A stretch of 64,000 bases of DNA from Pseudoduganella albidiflava (GCF_004322755.1 NZ_CP036401.1:7373158-7437157); one strand, 5' to 3'. Shown: positions 18,678 to 28,441, numbered from the stretch's first letter. Notes: a model not told the origin generated them from the letters alone. Made by a program: numbers and translations.

Positions 18678-20348
18678 ATGGAAAAAATCTGGTTGAAATC
18701 CTATCCCGAAGGCGTACCCGCCGAGATCGACGTCTCGCAGTACACCTCGGTGACGCATCTGCTGGAGGAGTCGTTCCGCAAGTATGCCGATGACAAGGCC
18801 TACGTCTGCATGGACAAGTTCCTCACCTATGCGCAGGTCGACCAGATGTCCCGCAAGTTCGGCGCCTGGCTGCAGGGCAAGGGGCTGCAGAAGGGTGCCC
18901 GCGTGGCGATCATGCTGCCCAACGTGCTGCAATACCCGGTGGCGATGGCCGGCATCCTGCGCGCCGGCTACACGGTGGTCAACGTCAACCCGCTGTACAC
19001 GCCGCGCGAGCTGGCGCACCAGCTGAAGGATTCCGGCGCCGAAGCGATCATCGTGCTGGAGAACTTCGCCAACACGGTGCAGCAGGTGCTGCATGAAACC
19101 CCGGTGCAGCACGTGATCGTGGCGACCATGGGCGATCTGCTGGGTACCGTGAAGGGCGCCATCGTCAACTTCGTGGTGCGCCGCGTGAAGAAGATGGTGC
19201 CGGCCTTCTCGCTGCCGCGCGCCGTGACCTTCAAGCAGGTGCTGGCCGAGGGCGGCCGCATGACGCTGCATCCGGCCCGGATCGGCCACGAGGACATCGC
19301 CTTCCTGCAGTACACCGGCGGCACCACCGGCGTCTCGAAGGGCGCCGTGCTGCTGCACCGTAACGTGGTCGCCAACGTGCTGCAGAACGAGGCGTGGCTG
19401 CACATGGGGCCGCAGCAGGAGCAGGTGGTCTTCGTGTGCGCGCTGCCGCTGTACCACATCTATTCGCTGACGATTTCCGCCTTCATGGGCATGCGCCTGG
19501 GCGGCCTGAACGTGCTGATCCCGAATCCGCGCGACATTCCCGGCTTCGTCAAGGAACTGGCGAAGTACCGCGTCACGGTGCTGCCGGCCGTGAACACGCT
19601 GTACAACGCGCTGCTGAACAATCCCGATTTCGCGAAACTCGACTTTTCCAGCTACAAGGTGTGCAACGGCGGCGGCATGGCCGTGCAGAAGGCCGTGGCC
19701 GACAAGTGGCTGAAGCTGACCGGCACGCCGATCATCGAGGGCTACGGCCTGTCCGAAACGTCGCCGGTGGCCACCGCCAACCGGGTCGACATCAAGGAAT
19801 TCACCGGCACGATCGGCCTGCCGATCCCGTCCACCGAAGTGGCCATCCTGGACGACGACGGCAATGAAGTGCCGCTCGGCACGGCCGGCGAAATCGCCAT
19901 CCGCGGCCCGCAGGTGATGGCCGGCTACTGGCAGCGCCCCGATGAAACGGCCCGCTCGATGACGGCCAGCGGCTTCTTCAAGACCGGCGACGTGGGCATC
20001 ATGGACGAGCGGGGCTACACGAAGATCGTCGACCGCAAGAAGGACATGATCATCGTCTCGGGCTTCAACGTGTATCCGAACGAAGTCGAAGGCGTGGTGG
20101 CCGCGCACCCCGGCGTGCTGGAATGCGCCTGCATCGGCGTGCCGGACAAGAATTCCGGCGAAGCCGTCAAGCTGTTCGTGGTGCGCAAGGACCCGAACCT
20201 GACGGCCGAATCGCTGATGGAATTCTGCAAGCACGAGCTGACGGCGTACAAGAAGCCGAAGTACATCGAGTTCCGCGACGACCTGCCGAAGACTAACGTG
20301 GGCAAGATCCTGCGGCGGCAGTTGCGGGACGAGAAGAAGGCCGCCTGA
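18678..20348 (+). CDS. fadD: Long-chain acyl-CoA synthetase, copy 2
   Basis: Second fatty acid:CoA ligase, 556 aa, very similar to copy 1 over its whole length. It shares MxKIWLKSYP at the start, the P-loop YTGGTTGVSKGA, GYGLSET, FKTGDVGIMDERG and KTNVGKILRR. ATG 18678 is chosen on the match with copy 1 and an upstream GAAAGAGG. The spacing of 45 bases and the same strand indicate a common transcript. The pair resembles fadD1-fadD2 of Pseudomonas, where the copies differ in chain-length preference; the same is inferred here. Confidence 0.92.
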   Translation: MEKIWLKSYPEGVPAEIDVSQYTSVTHLLEESFRKYADDKAYVCMDKFLTYAQVDQMSRKFGAWLQGKGLQKGARVAIMLPNVLQYPVAMAGILRAGYTVVNVNPLYTPRELAHQLKDSGAEAIIVLENFANTVQQVLHETPVQHVIVATMGDLLGTVKGAIVNFVVRRVKKMVPAFSLPRAVTFKQVLAEGGRMTLHPARIGHEDIAFLQYTGGTTGVSKGAVLLHRNVVANVLQNEAWLHMGPQQEQVVFVCALPLYHIYSLTISAFMGMRLGGLNVLIPNPRDIPGFVKELAKYRVTVLPAVNTLYNALLNNPDFAKLDFSSYKVCNGGGMAVQKAVADKWLKLTGTPIIEGYGLSETSPVATANRVDIKEFTGTIGLPIPSTEVAILDDDGNEVPLGTAGEIAIRGPQVMAGYWQRPDETARSMTASGFFKTGDVGIMDERGYTKIVDRKKDMIIVSGFNVYPNEVEGVVAAHPGVLECACIGVPDKNSGEAVKLFVVRKDPNLTAESLMEFCKHELTAYKKPKYIEFRDDLPKTNVGKILRRQLRDEKKAA

Positions 20349-20366
20349 GTACAGGCACGCGCATTG

Positions 20367-20413
20367 GCAGGCTTGATGACCCCGGGGTTACGCCTCCGGG
20401 GTAAATAGCCTGC
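20367..20413. terminator. Two-tier inverted repeat between convergent fadD2 and phoD
   Basis: Inner stem ACCCCGG (20379-20385) / CCGGGGT (20396-20402) and outer stem GCAGGCT (20367-20373) / AGCCTGC (20407-20413). There is no T tract. The symmetric position between convergent genes suggests a bidirectional transcription barrier. Confidence 0.45.
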
Positions 20414-20421
20414 AACCTGTC

Positions 20422-21990
20422 TCAGGTTGCCACCACCCCCGCCTTGCCACCCTCCACCGCGAACCGGGCCAGCGTCTGCACTCCGCTGGCCTTGTTCCGC
20501 ACATCGTCGAGCCCCTCGAACAGCACGGACGTCCGTTCCGGCGTGATCTCCATCAGCATGTAGCCGCGCCGGTCGCTGCGCCCGTACTTGATGTGCGGGT
20601 TCATCGCCACGTACTGCGCGGTGCGCGCCTGCGGCCGCGAGCTCGACGTGACCGACGTGCCGCAGAATTCCGTCGCCACCACCGGGTTGCCCGAGGAACG
20701 GGGCCGGGTCGGGTCGCGCCGCAGCTCGGCCGCATAGAAGGTGTGCACGTCGCCGGACAGCACCAGCGGATTGGCGGCGCCGCTGGCGCGCACGGAGTCC
20801 AGCAGCCGCTGGCGCGCCGCCGGGTAGCCATCCCAGCCATCGGTCCAGAAGCGGCCGTCGCTGGCGCGGCGGATCTCCACCTGCGACGACTGCGCCATCA
20901 GGGTTTGCTGGGCCAGCACGTTCCAGCGTGCCCTGGAGCTCTTCAGTCCATCCTGGAGCCAGTTTTCCTGCGCGGAACCCAGCATCGTGCGCCCGCCATC
21001 GGCCAGCATCGCGCAGGCATTGCGGTAGACGGAATTGGACCCGCCGCGGTTCGGCCGCGCACAGGCCTGCGGCGAGCGGTACTGGCGGTTGTCCAGCACG
21101 TGGAAGCGTGCCAGCGCGCCCCAGTCGTAGCGCTGGTACATCCGCACGTTACGGAAGCCGCTGGCGGTGAAGCGCAGCGGCTGGTGTTCGCAGTAGGCCT
21201 GGTAGGCGGCGGCGCGGCGTGCCGCGAAATCGGGCGTCAGCAATTCATCGCGCAGCGCGCCGTAGTCGTTGGCCACTTCATGGTCGTCCCACGTCATGAT
21301 CCATGGCGCCGCGTGGTGCGCGGCCTGCAGGTCGCGGTCGCTCTTGTACTGCGCATAGCGGGCGCGGTACTGGTCCAGCGTGAAGCTTTCGTCGCGGCGC
21401 ACGGCCCGGTCTGGATGCTCGAGCCTGTATTGGCCCCATTCGTAGATATAGTCGCCCAGGAAGGCGACCAGATCCGGCGCGGCTTGCGCCAGGTGGCGCA
21501 GCGCCGCGTAGTGGCCGAATTCCCAGTGCTGGCACGAGGCCACGGCCACCTTCAGCGAGCGGGGCAGGGTACCGGGCGCCGGCGCCGTGCGGGTGCGCGC
21601 AACGGGGCTCACGGCTCCGTCCAGCATGAAGCGGTACCAGTACCAGCGGTCCGGCCGCAGGCCTTTCACGTCCACGTGCACGCTGTGCGCCAGCGCCGGG
21701 CTGGCGGTGGCGCTGCCGCTGGCGGCAATGCGGCGGAACCCTTCGTCCTCGGCGATTTCCCAGCGCACCGCGAATGCCACCGGCGGCGTGCTGCGGGCAT
21801 CGAGCGGGTCGAACAGGATGCGGGTCCACAGCACAACGCTGTCGGGCAGCGGCGCACCCGAGGCGACACCCAGCGTGAACGGATAGGGCGCGTTGCGCGG
21901 TGCCGCCGCGCAAGCGAGCGCCGGGCCGAGCGCGGCCAGGCCGGCCACGCGCGCACCCGTCAGCAGCAATTGCCGGCGGCTGTGCTCCAC
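20422..21990 (-). CDS. phoD: PhoD-family alkaline phosphatase, Tat-exported
   Basis: Phosphodiesterase/alkaline phosphatase D, 522 aa from GTG 21990. A twin-arginine signal (S-R-R-Q-L-L-L followed by a hydrophobic run and ALACAAA) marks periplasmic export by Tat. The N-terminal PhoD_N fibronectin-like domain is followed by the metallophosphatase core with [17 protein letters not shown] and SGDVH motifs. It releases phosphate from organic esters. The start lies 2 bases after the thioesterase stop, suggesting coupling. No Pho box was recognised upstream of the thioesterase, so phosphate control is unproven. Confidence 0.9.
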   Translation of the reverse strand: MEHSRRQLLLTGARVAGLAALGPALACAAAPRNAPYPFTLGVASGAPLPDSVVLWTRILFDPLDARSTPPVAFAVRWEIAEDEGFRRIAASGSATASPALAHSVHVDVKGLRPDRWYWYRFMLDGAVSPVARTRTAPAPGTLPRSLKVAVASCQHWEFGHYAALRHLAQAAPDLVAFLGDYIYEWGQYRLEHPDRAVRRDESFTLDQYRARYAQYKSDRDLQAAHHAAPWIMTWDDHEVANDYGALRDELLTPDFAARRAAAYQAYCEHQPLRFTASGFRNVRMYQRYDWGALARFHVLDNRQYRSPQACARPNRGGSNSVYRNACAMLADGGRTMLGSAQENWLQDGLKSSRARWNVLAQQTLMAQSSQVEIRRASDGRFWTDGWDGYPAARQRLLDSVRASGAANPLVLSGDVHTFYAAELRRDPTRPRSSGNPVVATEFCGTSVTSSSRPQARTAQYVAMNPHIKYGRSDRRGYMLMEITPERTSVLFEGLDDVRNKASGVQTLARFAVEGGKAGVVAT

Positions 21991-21992
21991 GC

Positions 21993-22463
21993 TTACTTGT
22001 GCATCAGCGATTCGATCGGCGGTACCGGACGCGGCTTGCGGTCCGGGCCGGTGGCCACGTAGGTGAGCGTGGCTTCCGTCACCTTGACGATGTCCGCCTG
22101 CAGGCGGTTGCGTTCCGCGTAGACCTCGACATTGACCGTGATCGACGTGGTGCCGACCCGCACGATATCGGCGTAGAACGACAGCAGGTCGCCGACGAAC
22201 ACGGGATTCTTGAATACAAAGGAATTGACGGCGATGGTCGCCACGCGGCCGTTGGCGCGGCGGGTGGCGGGCAGCGAACCGGCGATGTCCACCTGGGCCA
22301 TGATCCAGCCGCCGAACACGTCGCCATAGACATTCGCATCGGAAGGGGCGGGCATGACCCGCAGTTCCGGCATCTTGCCAACAGGCAGGCAGTTTGGCGC
22401 GGAGGTGGCGGCGGGAGCAGGAGCAGGGACAGGAGCAGGAGCGGCGTCGGGCGTGGTCATCAT
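21993..22463 (-). CDS. Acyl-CoA thioesterase, YciA-like hotdog protein
   Basis: Hotdog-fold thioesterase of 156 aa. After a proline/alanine-rich N-terminal stretch (about residues 5-25), the domain shows [22 protein letters not shown], the YciA/BACH active-site helix with Asp and the HGG-equivalent turn. The C terminus is KPRPVPPI. It hydrolyses acyl-CoA in the cytoplasm. It is the first gene of a two-gene unit with phoD and is divergent from the Atm1-type exporter, the two starts being 22 bases apart. Either of two adjacent ATG codons (22463, 22460) can be the start. Confidence 0.87.
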   Translation of the reverse strand: MMTTPDAAPAPVPAPAPAATSAPNCLPVGKMPELRVMPAPSDANVYGDVFGGWIMAQVDIAGSLPATRRANGRVATIAVNSFVFKNPVFVGDLLSFYADIVRVGTTSITVNVEVYAERNRLQADIVKVTEATLTYVATGPDRKPRPVPPIESLMHK

Positions 22464-22484
22464 GAAAACTCGTTGGGGGATACA

Positions 22485-24347
22485 ATGGGTTCCGATTGTA
22501 AACCAGCCCGTCCGCCAGTCATGCGCCGTTCCGCCTACTCCTCCGAGCCACCTCCGCCCGCCCGCCCAGGCCGCAGCGATCTTGCCACCCTGAAAACCCT
22601 GCTGCCTTACCTGCTGGTCTACAAATGGCGCGTGCTGCTGGCCCTGCTGGCGCTGGTGGGCGCCAAGCTGGCCAATGTCGGCGTGCCGGTCGTGCTGAAA
22701 CACCTGGTCGACGCGATGACGCTGAAGCCCGGCGATCCCCGCGCGCTGCTGATCCTGCCGGTCGGGCTGCTGCTCGCCTATGGCGCGCTGCGGCTGTCCA
22801 CCACCGTGTTTACCGAGCTGCGCGAGTTCCTGTTCGCCCGCGTCACGCAGCGTGCCGTACGCACCATCGCACTGCAGGTGTTCCGCCACCTGCACGCGCT
22901 GTCGCTGCGCTTCCACCTGAACCGGCAGACCGGCGGCATGACGCGCGACATCGAGCGGGGCACGCGCGGCGTCGGCTCGCTGATCTCGTACACGCTGTTC
23001 AACATCCTGCCCACGCTGGTCGAGATCACGCTGGTGCTGGCCTACCTCGTCACGCACTACGACGTATGGTTTTCGGTGATCACGTTCAGTGCGCTGGTGC
23101 TGTACATCGCCTTCACGGTGATCGTCACCAACTGGCGCACGCATTTCCGCCGCACCATGAACGACCTGGATTCGAAGGCCAACACGAAGGCCATCGATTC
23201 GCTGCTCAATTATGAAACCGTCAAGTATTTCGGCAACGAGGAATACGAAGCCAAGCGCTATGACGAAGGATTGAAGCACTACGAGGCGGCGGCGGTGCGC
23301 TCGCAAACCTCGCTGTCCTTCCTCAACACGGGCCAGTCGGCGATCATCGCCACCGCCGTCACGCTGATCCTGTGGCGCGCCACGGTCGGCGTCGTCGACG
23401 GCACGATGACCCTGGGCGACCTGGTGCTGGTCAACGCCTTCATGATCCAGCTGTACATCCCGCTCAATTTCCTGGGCGTGATCTACCGCGAGATCAAGCA
23501 GAGCCTGGCCGACATGGAACGCCTGTTCTCGCTGCTCGACGAGAACCGCGAAGTGGCCGATGCGAAGGATGCCCGGCCCCTGGTCACGCACGGCGCCCAG
23601 GTGAAATTCTCGCATGTCGACTTCAGCTACGAAGCCAAGCGGCAGATCCTGTTCGACGTCGACTTCACGATCCAGGCGGGCACCACCACCGCCGTCGTCG
23701 GCCATAGCGGTTCCGGCAAGTCCACGCTGTCGCGCCTGCTGTTCCGCTTCTACGAAGTCGGCGGCGGCGCGATCACGATCGACGGCCAGGATATCCGTGC
23801 GGTCACCCAGGATTCGCTGCGCCACGCGATCGGCATCGTGCCGCAGGATACCGTGCTGTTCAACGACACGATCGAATACAACATCGCCTACGGCAAGCCG
23901 GGCGCCACGCATGACGAGATCGTGGCCGCGGCCCGGGCGGCATCGATCCACGACTTCATCGACAGTCTGCCCGACGGCTACCGCACGATGGTGGGCGAAC
24001 GGGGGCTGAAACTGTCCGGCGGCGAAAAGCAGCGCGTGGCCATCGCCCGCACGCTGCTGAAGAACCCGGCGATTTTGATCTTCGACGAAGCCACCTCCGC
24101 GCTTGATTCCAAGGCGGAGCAGGCGATCCAGGCCCAGCTGAAGGAGATCGCGAAAAACCGCACGACGATGGTGATCGCCCACCGCCTGTCCACCGTGGCC
24201 GATGCGCACCAGATCCTGGTGCTGGACCATGGCCGTATCGTCGAACGCGGCAACCATCCCGCCTTGCTGGCCGCTGGCGGGCTGTATGCGCAGATGTGGG
24301 CGCGCCAGCAAGCCCGCGCCGACGCTCCGGCCGATGCCGCGGCATGA
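22485..24347 (+). CDS. Atm1/HMT1-type ABC exporter (fused permease-ATPase)
   Basis: Half-transporter of 620 aa working as a homodimer in the inner membrane. The membrane domain (about 35-330) has six helices. The ATPase domain has Walker [10 protein letters not shown] (406-414), signature LSGGEKQR (near 510) and Walker B ILIFDEA (near 528). Sequence features such as [11 protein letters not shown] and [13 protein letters not shown] in the cytosolic loops are typical of the ATM1/HMT1 subfamily, which exports glutathione-linked compounds and supports Fe-S and metal homeostasis. GGGGGA precedes ATG 22485. A short inverted repeat TACAAT...ATTGTA spans the start codon (22481-22500). Confidence 0.9.
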   Translation: MGSDCKPARPPVMRRSAYSSEPPPPARPGRSDLATLKTLLPYLLVYKWRVLLALLALVGAKLANVGVPVVLKHLVDAMTLKPGDPRALLILPVGLLLAYGALRLSTTVFTELREFLFARVTQRAVRTIALQVFRHLHALSLRFHLNRQTGGMTRDIERGTRGVGSLISYTLFNILPTLVEITLVLAYLVTHYDVWFSVITFSALVLYIAFTVIVTNWRTHFRRTMNDLDSKANTKAIDSLLNYETVKYFGNEEYEAKRYDEGLKHYEAAAVRSQTSLSFLNTGQSAIIATAVTLILWRATVGVVDGTMTLGDLVLVNAFMIQLYIPLNFLGVIYREIKQSLADMERLFSLLDENREVADAKDARPLVTHGAQVKFSHVDFSYEAKRQILFDVDFTIQAGTTTAVVGHSGSGKSTLSRLLFRFYEVGGGAITIDGQDIRAVTQDSLRHAIGIVPQDTVLFNDTIEYNIAYGKPGATHDEIVAAARAASIHDFIDSLPDGYRTMVGERGLKLSGGEKQRVAIARTLLKNPAILIFDEATSALDSKAEQAIQAQLKEIAKNRTTMVIAHRLSTVADAHQILVLDHGRIVERGNHPALLAAGGLYAQMWARQQARADAPADAAA

Positions 24348-24428
24348 ACTGTCGGCGCTATTGACAGCCTTGCGGGACATATCGATGACTCCGCAGCAAG
24401 TGGCTGATTTACGGGGGCTTTATTTGCT

Positions 24429-24443
24429 TGGCCCATAACTTGC
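24429..24443 (+). promoter_or_regulatory. Sigma-54-type promoter
   Basis: TGGCCC-N5-TTGC with GG and GC at the canonical 10-base interval, one mismatch from the TGGCAC-N5-TTGC consensus. It lies 50 bases before the PEP-CTERM gene. Sigma-54 control by PrsK/PrsR is known for PEP-CTERM genes in related betaproteobacteria. Confidence 0.55.
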
Positions 24444-24492
24444 CTCGGCATGGACGGGGCCGCACCGCGCGCGGCCCGATGGGAGAGGCGCC

Positions 24493-25029
24493 ATGCGATC
24501 CAGACCCGTAGTTGCGCATTCTGTCGTTGCGCTGACTGTAGTTGCGCTTGCGGTGCTGCTGGCTTGCCAGCCGGGGCGGGCGGTGGAACTGATCGATCTC
24601 CAGGCCACCGCGCAGGCGCCGGGCCAGCCACCCGGACAGGTACCCGCGCACCAGCCGGCGTATTTCACAGCCTACCTTCCCGCTTATTTCTCCGCGTATT
24701 TCTCCACTTATTCCTCCGCTTATTCCCCGCCTCGCTCCACACCGTATTTCCCTCAGTATTTCCCGCACCACCTGTCCGCGCAACCGGTCCGCTACATCCC
24801 CGCCGAGGATTGGGCGGACCTGGCATGGAGCGCCGTACTGACCGACCTGCCGCTGCCTGCCGAATCCCCGCCGCCCGCCGTCATGGCCGCCGCGCCGATG
24901 CCGGTGCCGGAACCGGTATCCGTGCTGATGCTGGCCTGTGGCCTGCTGATGATGGTGCCGGGTGCCTGGGCCGTGCGCTGGTCGCGCCTGGGCGATAGCG
25001 AATCCCTGCTGCAACGGAGGCTGCCATGA
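24493..25029 (+). CDS. PEP-CTERM protein with Tyr-rich AYF repeats
   Basis: Secreted protein of 178 aa with an N-terminal signal peptide (cleavage near residue 30). The middle region (about 55-90) is built of short (P/S/T)-A-Y-(F/L) repeats, very rich in Tyr, Phe, Ser and Pro. The C-terminal sorting signal reads VPEP, then a hydrophobic helix, then a basic tail, which is the PEP-CTERM signal for exosortase processing. The tail is longer than usual (about 20 residues). The role is unknown; a surface or matrix protein is likely. A sigma-54-like promoter lies upstream. No homologue is recognised for the repeat part. Confidence 0.75.
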   Translation: MRSRPVVAHSVVALTVVALAVLLACQPGRAVELIDLQATAQAPGQPPGQVPAHQPAYFTAYLPAYFSAYFSTYSSAYSPPRSTPYFPQYFPHHLSAQPVRYIPAEDWADLAWSAVLTDLPLPAESPPPAVMAAAPMPVPEPVSVLMLACGLLMMVPGAWAVRWSRLGDSESLLQRRLP

Positions 25030-25126
25030 GCGGCAAGGCAAGCCCGGCTGCACGACGCCGGGTCTTGCCCCGGCTGTAAAGGTATTCTTCGCACGCGTCG
25101 GTGATGCACGAAGCAAGAAAAACCAG

Positions 25127-25160
25127 GCAAAAAAAAGCCGGGCTGTCGAGCCCGGCCTTG
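25127..25160 (-). terminator. Terminator of the symporter gene
   Basis: GCCGGGCT-GTCG-AGCCCGGC (25137-25156) with an A8 run on its left, which is the U tract for minus-strand transcription. It ends the symporter mRNA. Confidence 0.85.
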
Positions 25161-25191
25161 TTCATCTCGCCGCGAATCAGGTCGCCGCGAA

Positions 25192-26457
25192 TCAGGTCAG
25201 CGGCTCCAGCGCCGGATCCTTGTCCTTCGAAGGATGGGTCAATTCGCCTTCCCACTTGGCCACCACGGCGGTGGCGATGCTGTTGCCGATCACGTTGGTG
25301 GCCGAGCGGGCCATGTCCAGGAAGTGGTCGATCGACAGCAGCAGCACCAGGCCCGCTTCCGGGATATTGAATTGCGACAGCGTGGCGGCGATCACCACCA
25401 GCGAGGCGCGCGGCACGCCGGCCATGCCTTTCGAGGTCAGCATCAGCACGGCCATCATCGCCATCTGCGTGCCCAGCGACAGTTCGATGCCGTAAGCCTG
25501 GGCGATGAACACCGCGGCGAACGTGCAATACATCATCGAGCCATCGAGGTTGAACGAGTAGCCGATCGGCAGCACGAACGCGGCGATCCGGTTGCGCACG
25601 CCGAAGCGTTCCAGCCCTTCCAGCGTCTTCGGGAACGCCGCTTCCGACGAAGCGCAGGAAAATGCCAGGATCGTCGGGCCGCGCACTTCCCTCATCAGGT
25701 CGAAGATGCGCTTGCCGAGGAAGAGGAAGCCGGCGAACATCAGCAGGCCCCACAGCAAGGCGATGCCGAAATAGAACTCGGCCATGAACACGCCGTAGGT
25801 CTTCAGCACCACCAGGCCTTCCTTGGCGATGATGCCGGAGACGGCCGCGAACACGGCGAGCGGCGCGAACTGCATCACGTAGCCCGTGACCTTCAGCATC
25901 ACGTGGGCCACGCCGTCGATCGCATCGACCATCGGTTCGGCCTTCTTGCCCACGGCGGCGGCGCCCAGGCCGAAGAACAGCGAGAACACCACGATCTGCA
26001 GGATCTCGTTCTTCGCCATGCCATCCACGATCGACACGGGGATCAGGTGGGTGATGAAGTCCTTCAGCGTCAGGCTGCTGGTAGCCAGGTTGGCGGTCGA
26101 TGCGGCTGTACTGGCCAGCGTGCCCGCCAGCGCATCGCCCGGGCGGAAGATGTTGACCAGCACGAGGCCCAGCGCCAGCGACACCACCGAGGCGCCGAAG
26201 AACCACGCCAGCGACTTCAGGCCCACGCGGCCGACTTCACTGGCATCGCCCATGCGCGCGATGCCCACCACCAGCGTGGAGAACACCAGCGGCGCGATGA
26301 TCATCTTGATCAGGCGGAGGAACATGGTCGTGATCAGCGACATCGCTTCGGAATACGACGTCGGCGTCGCCATCGTTGAATTCAGGATGTAGCCGGCCAC
26401 GATCCCCAGGGCCAGCGCCACCAGGATCCAGGTGGTCAGGCGGTTCTTTTTCTCCAT
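25192..26457 (-). CDS. Dicarboxylate/amino acid:cation symporter (GltP/DctA family)
   Basis: Sodium- or proton-coupled transporter of 421 aa for glutamate, aspartate or C4-dicarboxylates. It shows eight helices and two re-entrant loops typical of the DAACS family: a serine-rich CASSEAAFPKTLE loop, NLDGSMMYCTFAA, and GMAGVPRASLVV. It is divergent from an amino-acid ABC importer, and both are probably part of glutamate/aspartate uptake. A tandem 15-bp repeat lies at the 3' border (25170-25199), partly inside the last codons. A good terminator follows. Confidence 0.9.
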   Translation of the reverse strand: MEKKNRLTTWILVALALGIVAGYILNSTMATPTSYSEAMSLITTMFLRLIKMIIAPLVFSTLVVGIARMGDASEVGRVGLKSLAWFFGASVVSLALGLVLVNIFRPGDALAGTLASTAASTANLATSSLTLKDFITHLIPVSIVDGMAKNEILQIVVFSLFFGLGAAAVGKKAEPMVDAIDGVAHVMLKVTGYVMQFAPLAVFAAVSGIIAKEGLVVLKTYGVFMAEFYFGIALLWGLLMFAGFLFLGKRIFDLMREVRGPTILAFSCASSEAAFPKTLEGLERFGVRNRIAAFVLPIGYSFNLDGSMMYCTFAAVFIAQAYGIELSLGTQMAMMAVLMLTSKGMAGVPRASLVVIAATLSQFNIPEAGLVLLLSIDHFLDMARSATNVIGNSIATAVVAKWEGELTHPSKDKDPALEPLT

Positions 26458-26611
26458 GAGCTGTGTCTCTCCATGCTGGGCCTGGCGGCGCGGGGTGCGC
26501 GCCGTGGCCGGGGTTTGCCGTAAAATGATTAATTATCAGGCATTTAATTGAAAAGTTTCGCGCAGTATCCTTGGGGCTTCCGACACTGTCAAGCAGGCTG
26601 TGAGCGCACGA

Positions 26612-27343
26612 ATGGCGATGATAGAAATCCAGAACATCAGTAAGTGGTATGGGCAATTCCAGGTGCTCACCGATTGCACTACGCGGGTGGATAGGGGCGA
26701 CGTGATGGTGATCTGCGGCCCTTCCGGCTCCGGAAAGTCCACCCTGATCAAGACCGTCAACGGCCTCGAACCCATACAGCGGGGCGAGATCGTCGTCGAC
26801 GGCACGTCCGTGACGGCGCCCGACACCAGCCTGCCGCGATTGCGCGCCAGGATCGGCATGGTGTTCCAGAATTTCGAACTGTTCCCCCACCTGTCGGTGC
26901 GCGAAAACCTGGCGCTTGGCCAGGTCAAGGTGCTCAAGCGAACGCGCGACGAAGCCGATGAACGGGGCCTGAAATACCTCGATCGCGTCGGCCTGCTGTC
27001 GCAGCAGGACAAATACCCGGCCCAGTTGTCCGGCGGCCAGCAGCAGCGCGTGGCGATCGCCCGTGCGCTGTCGATGGACCCCATCGCGATGTTGTTCGAT
27101 GAACCCACCTCCGCGCTGGATCCGGAAATGATCAATGAAGTGCTGGACGTAATGGTCGGCCTGGCGCAGGATGGCATGACGATGATGGTCGTCACCCATG
27201 AAATGGGTTTCGCGCGCCGCGTGGCCAACCGCGTGGTGTTCATGGATGCGGGCCGCATCGTCGAGGATTGCGGCAAGGAAGAATTCTTCGGCGCGCCCCG
27301 CTCGGAGCGCGCGCGCGATTTCCTGGCCCGGATTATCCACTGA
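26612..27343 (+). CDS. Polar amino-acid ABC importer, ATP-binding protein
   Basis: GlnQ/GltL-type ATPase of 243 aa. Walker A GPSGSGKST, Q-loop FQNFELFPHLS, signature LSGGQQQR, Walker B MLFDEPTSALDPE and H-loop VTHEMGFAR are present. ATG 26612 and 26618 are both possible and GTG 26600 less so; no strong RBS decides. It is the first gene of a four-gene importer operon (ATPase, binding protein, two permeases). The intergenic region to the left is AT-rich and holds TGATTAATTATCA (26526-26538), an interrupted palindrome reminiscent of an ArgR half-site pair. Confidence 0.9.
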   Translation: MAMIEIQNISKWYGQFQVLTDCTTRVDRGDVMVICGPSGSGKSTLIKTVNGLEPIQRGEIVVDGTSVTAPDTSLPRLRARIGMVFQNFELFPHLSVRENLALGQVKVLKRTRDEADERGLKYLDRVGLLSQQDKYPAQLSGGQQQRVAIARALSMDPIAMLFDEPTSALDPEMINEVLDVMVGLAQDGMTMMVVTHEMGFARRVANRVVFMDAGRIVEDCGKEEFFGAPRSERARDFLARIIH

Positions 27344-27396
27344 GGCCCGGCCCGGTAATGCGGCGGCAGCCGTCAGCCCTGCCTGCCAGTTTCAAG

Positions 27397-27440
27397 TTTT
27401 CGATCTGTTTTCGGTCTGTCTTCAGTCTGTCTTCGGTCTT
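27397..27440 (+). repeat. Four 11-bp direct repeats before the binding-protein gene
   Basis: Units TTTTCGATCTG, TTTTCGGTCTG, TCTTCAGTCTG and TCTTCGGTCTT follow each other without gaps, 45 bases before the start codon. The 11-bp step equals about one DNA turn. In RNA it is a pyrimidine-rich single-stranded stretch. Confidence 0.7.
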
Positions 27441-27484
27441 GCTGTTGGTTCTTTTGCGACGTGTATTTCTCCAGGGAGGAAATC

Positions 27485-28396
27485 ATGGCATCGATCCGGC
27501 TGTTTGTCCTGCTGCTCCTGGCGTTACCGGGCTTGCTGCACGCGCAGCAGGCGGAGCCACCGCGTAACGGCACGCTGGCCAAGATCGCGCGCGATGGCTA
27601 CATCACGCTGGGCGTGCGCGAAGGGTCGGTGCCGTTCTCCTACCTGGACGACAAGGGCCGCTTCATCGGCTACTCGGTCGACCTGTGCATGAAGATCGTC
27701 GACGAAGTGAAGAAGCGCCTGAACAAGCCGGTGGAAGTGAAGATGACGCCGGTATCCGCCAGCAACCGCATCCCGCTGATGGCGAACGGCACCATCGACC
27801 TCGAATGCGGCTCCACCACCAACAATGCCGAGCGCGCGCGGCAGGTGGCCTTCTCGCCCACCATCTTCGTGATCGCCAACCGGCTGTTGACGCGCAAGAC
27901 GGCCAATATCCGCACGCTGGCGGACATGAAGGGCAAGACGCTGGTGGCCACCGCCGGCACCACCACGCTGAAGCAGATGACGGCGCTGAACCGCGAGCGC
28001 AACCTCGGCATGCGCATCGTGGTCGGCAAGGATCATCCCGAGTCCTTCCTGATGCTGGAAACGAATCGCGCCAATGCCGAGGCGAACGACGATATCCTGC
28101 TGGCGGCCCAGGTGGCCGGCTCGAAGCAGCCGGCCGACTACGCGATCGGCACCGAGGCGCTGTCGCTCGAGCCGTACGCCATCATGCTGCGCCGCGGCGA
28201 CGCACCGTTCAAGGAAGCCGTGGATGCGGCACTGCGTGCCGCCTTCGCGTCGCCCGATTTTCCGCGCCTGTATGCGAAATGGTTCACCAGCCCGGTCCCG
28301 CCGAAAGGCATCAACCTGAACGTGCCGATCTCGCCGCAGCTGCAGAAGGTGCTGGCCAATCCCACCGATTCGTCCGACCCCGCCGCCTATCGCTGA
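27485..28396 (+). CDS. Polar amino-acid ABC importer, periplasmic binding protein
   Basis: Family 3 solute-binding protein (GltI-like) of 303 aa with a Sec signal peptide ending HAQQ (about residue 20). It has the amino-acid binding SBP_bac_3 fold: GxREGSVPFSYLDDKGRFIGYSVDL near 40-65, then CGSTTNNAERARQVAFS. It delivers glutamate/aspartate-type substrates to the two permeases encoded next. ATG 27485 has a strong RBS (AGGGAGGA). A longer frame from GTG 27461 would disturb the signal peptide. Confidence 0.9.
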   Translation: MASIRLFVLLLLALPGLLHAQQAEPPRNGTLAKIARDGYITLGVREGSVPFSYLDDKGRFIGYSVDLCMKIVDEVKKRLNKPVEVKMTPVSASNRIPLMANGTIDLECGSTTNNAERARQVAFSPTIFVIANRLLTRKTANIRTLADMKGKTLVATAGTTTLKQMTALNRERNLGMRIVVGKDHPESFLMLETNRANAEANDDILLAAQVAGSKQPADYAIGTEALSLEPYAIMLRRGDAPFKEAVDAALRAAFASPDFPRLYAKWFTSPVPPKGINLNVPISPQLQKVLANPTDSSDPAAYR

Positions 28397-28441
28397 CCGG
28401 CCAGTGGCTGAGCGGCTGACCGGCTGACCCCGCGGCGTCCG

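Noticed and set aside
16794..20234. 1146-codon open frame on the minus strand
   Set aside because: It is antisense to the two fadD genes in GC-rich DNA; His/Asp/Arg-rich composition and internal duplication mirror the fadD pair.
25026..25079. 17-codon ORF overlapping the PEP-CTERM stop by ATGA
   Set aside because: Too short to support, and it coincides with a GC-rich hairpin (25037-25069) which explains the sequence better.
25170..25199. Twice-repeated GCCGCGAATCAGGTC as an attachment site
   Set aside because: Two adjacent copies at a gene end, with no integrase or tRNA nearby; simple slippage is enough.
26526..26538. TGATTAATTATCA as an ArgR operator
   Set aside because: It resembles the ARG-box core but has two mismatches and only one copy; not strong enough for a feature of its own.
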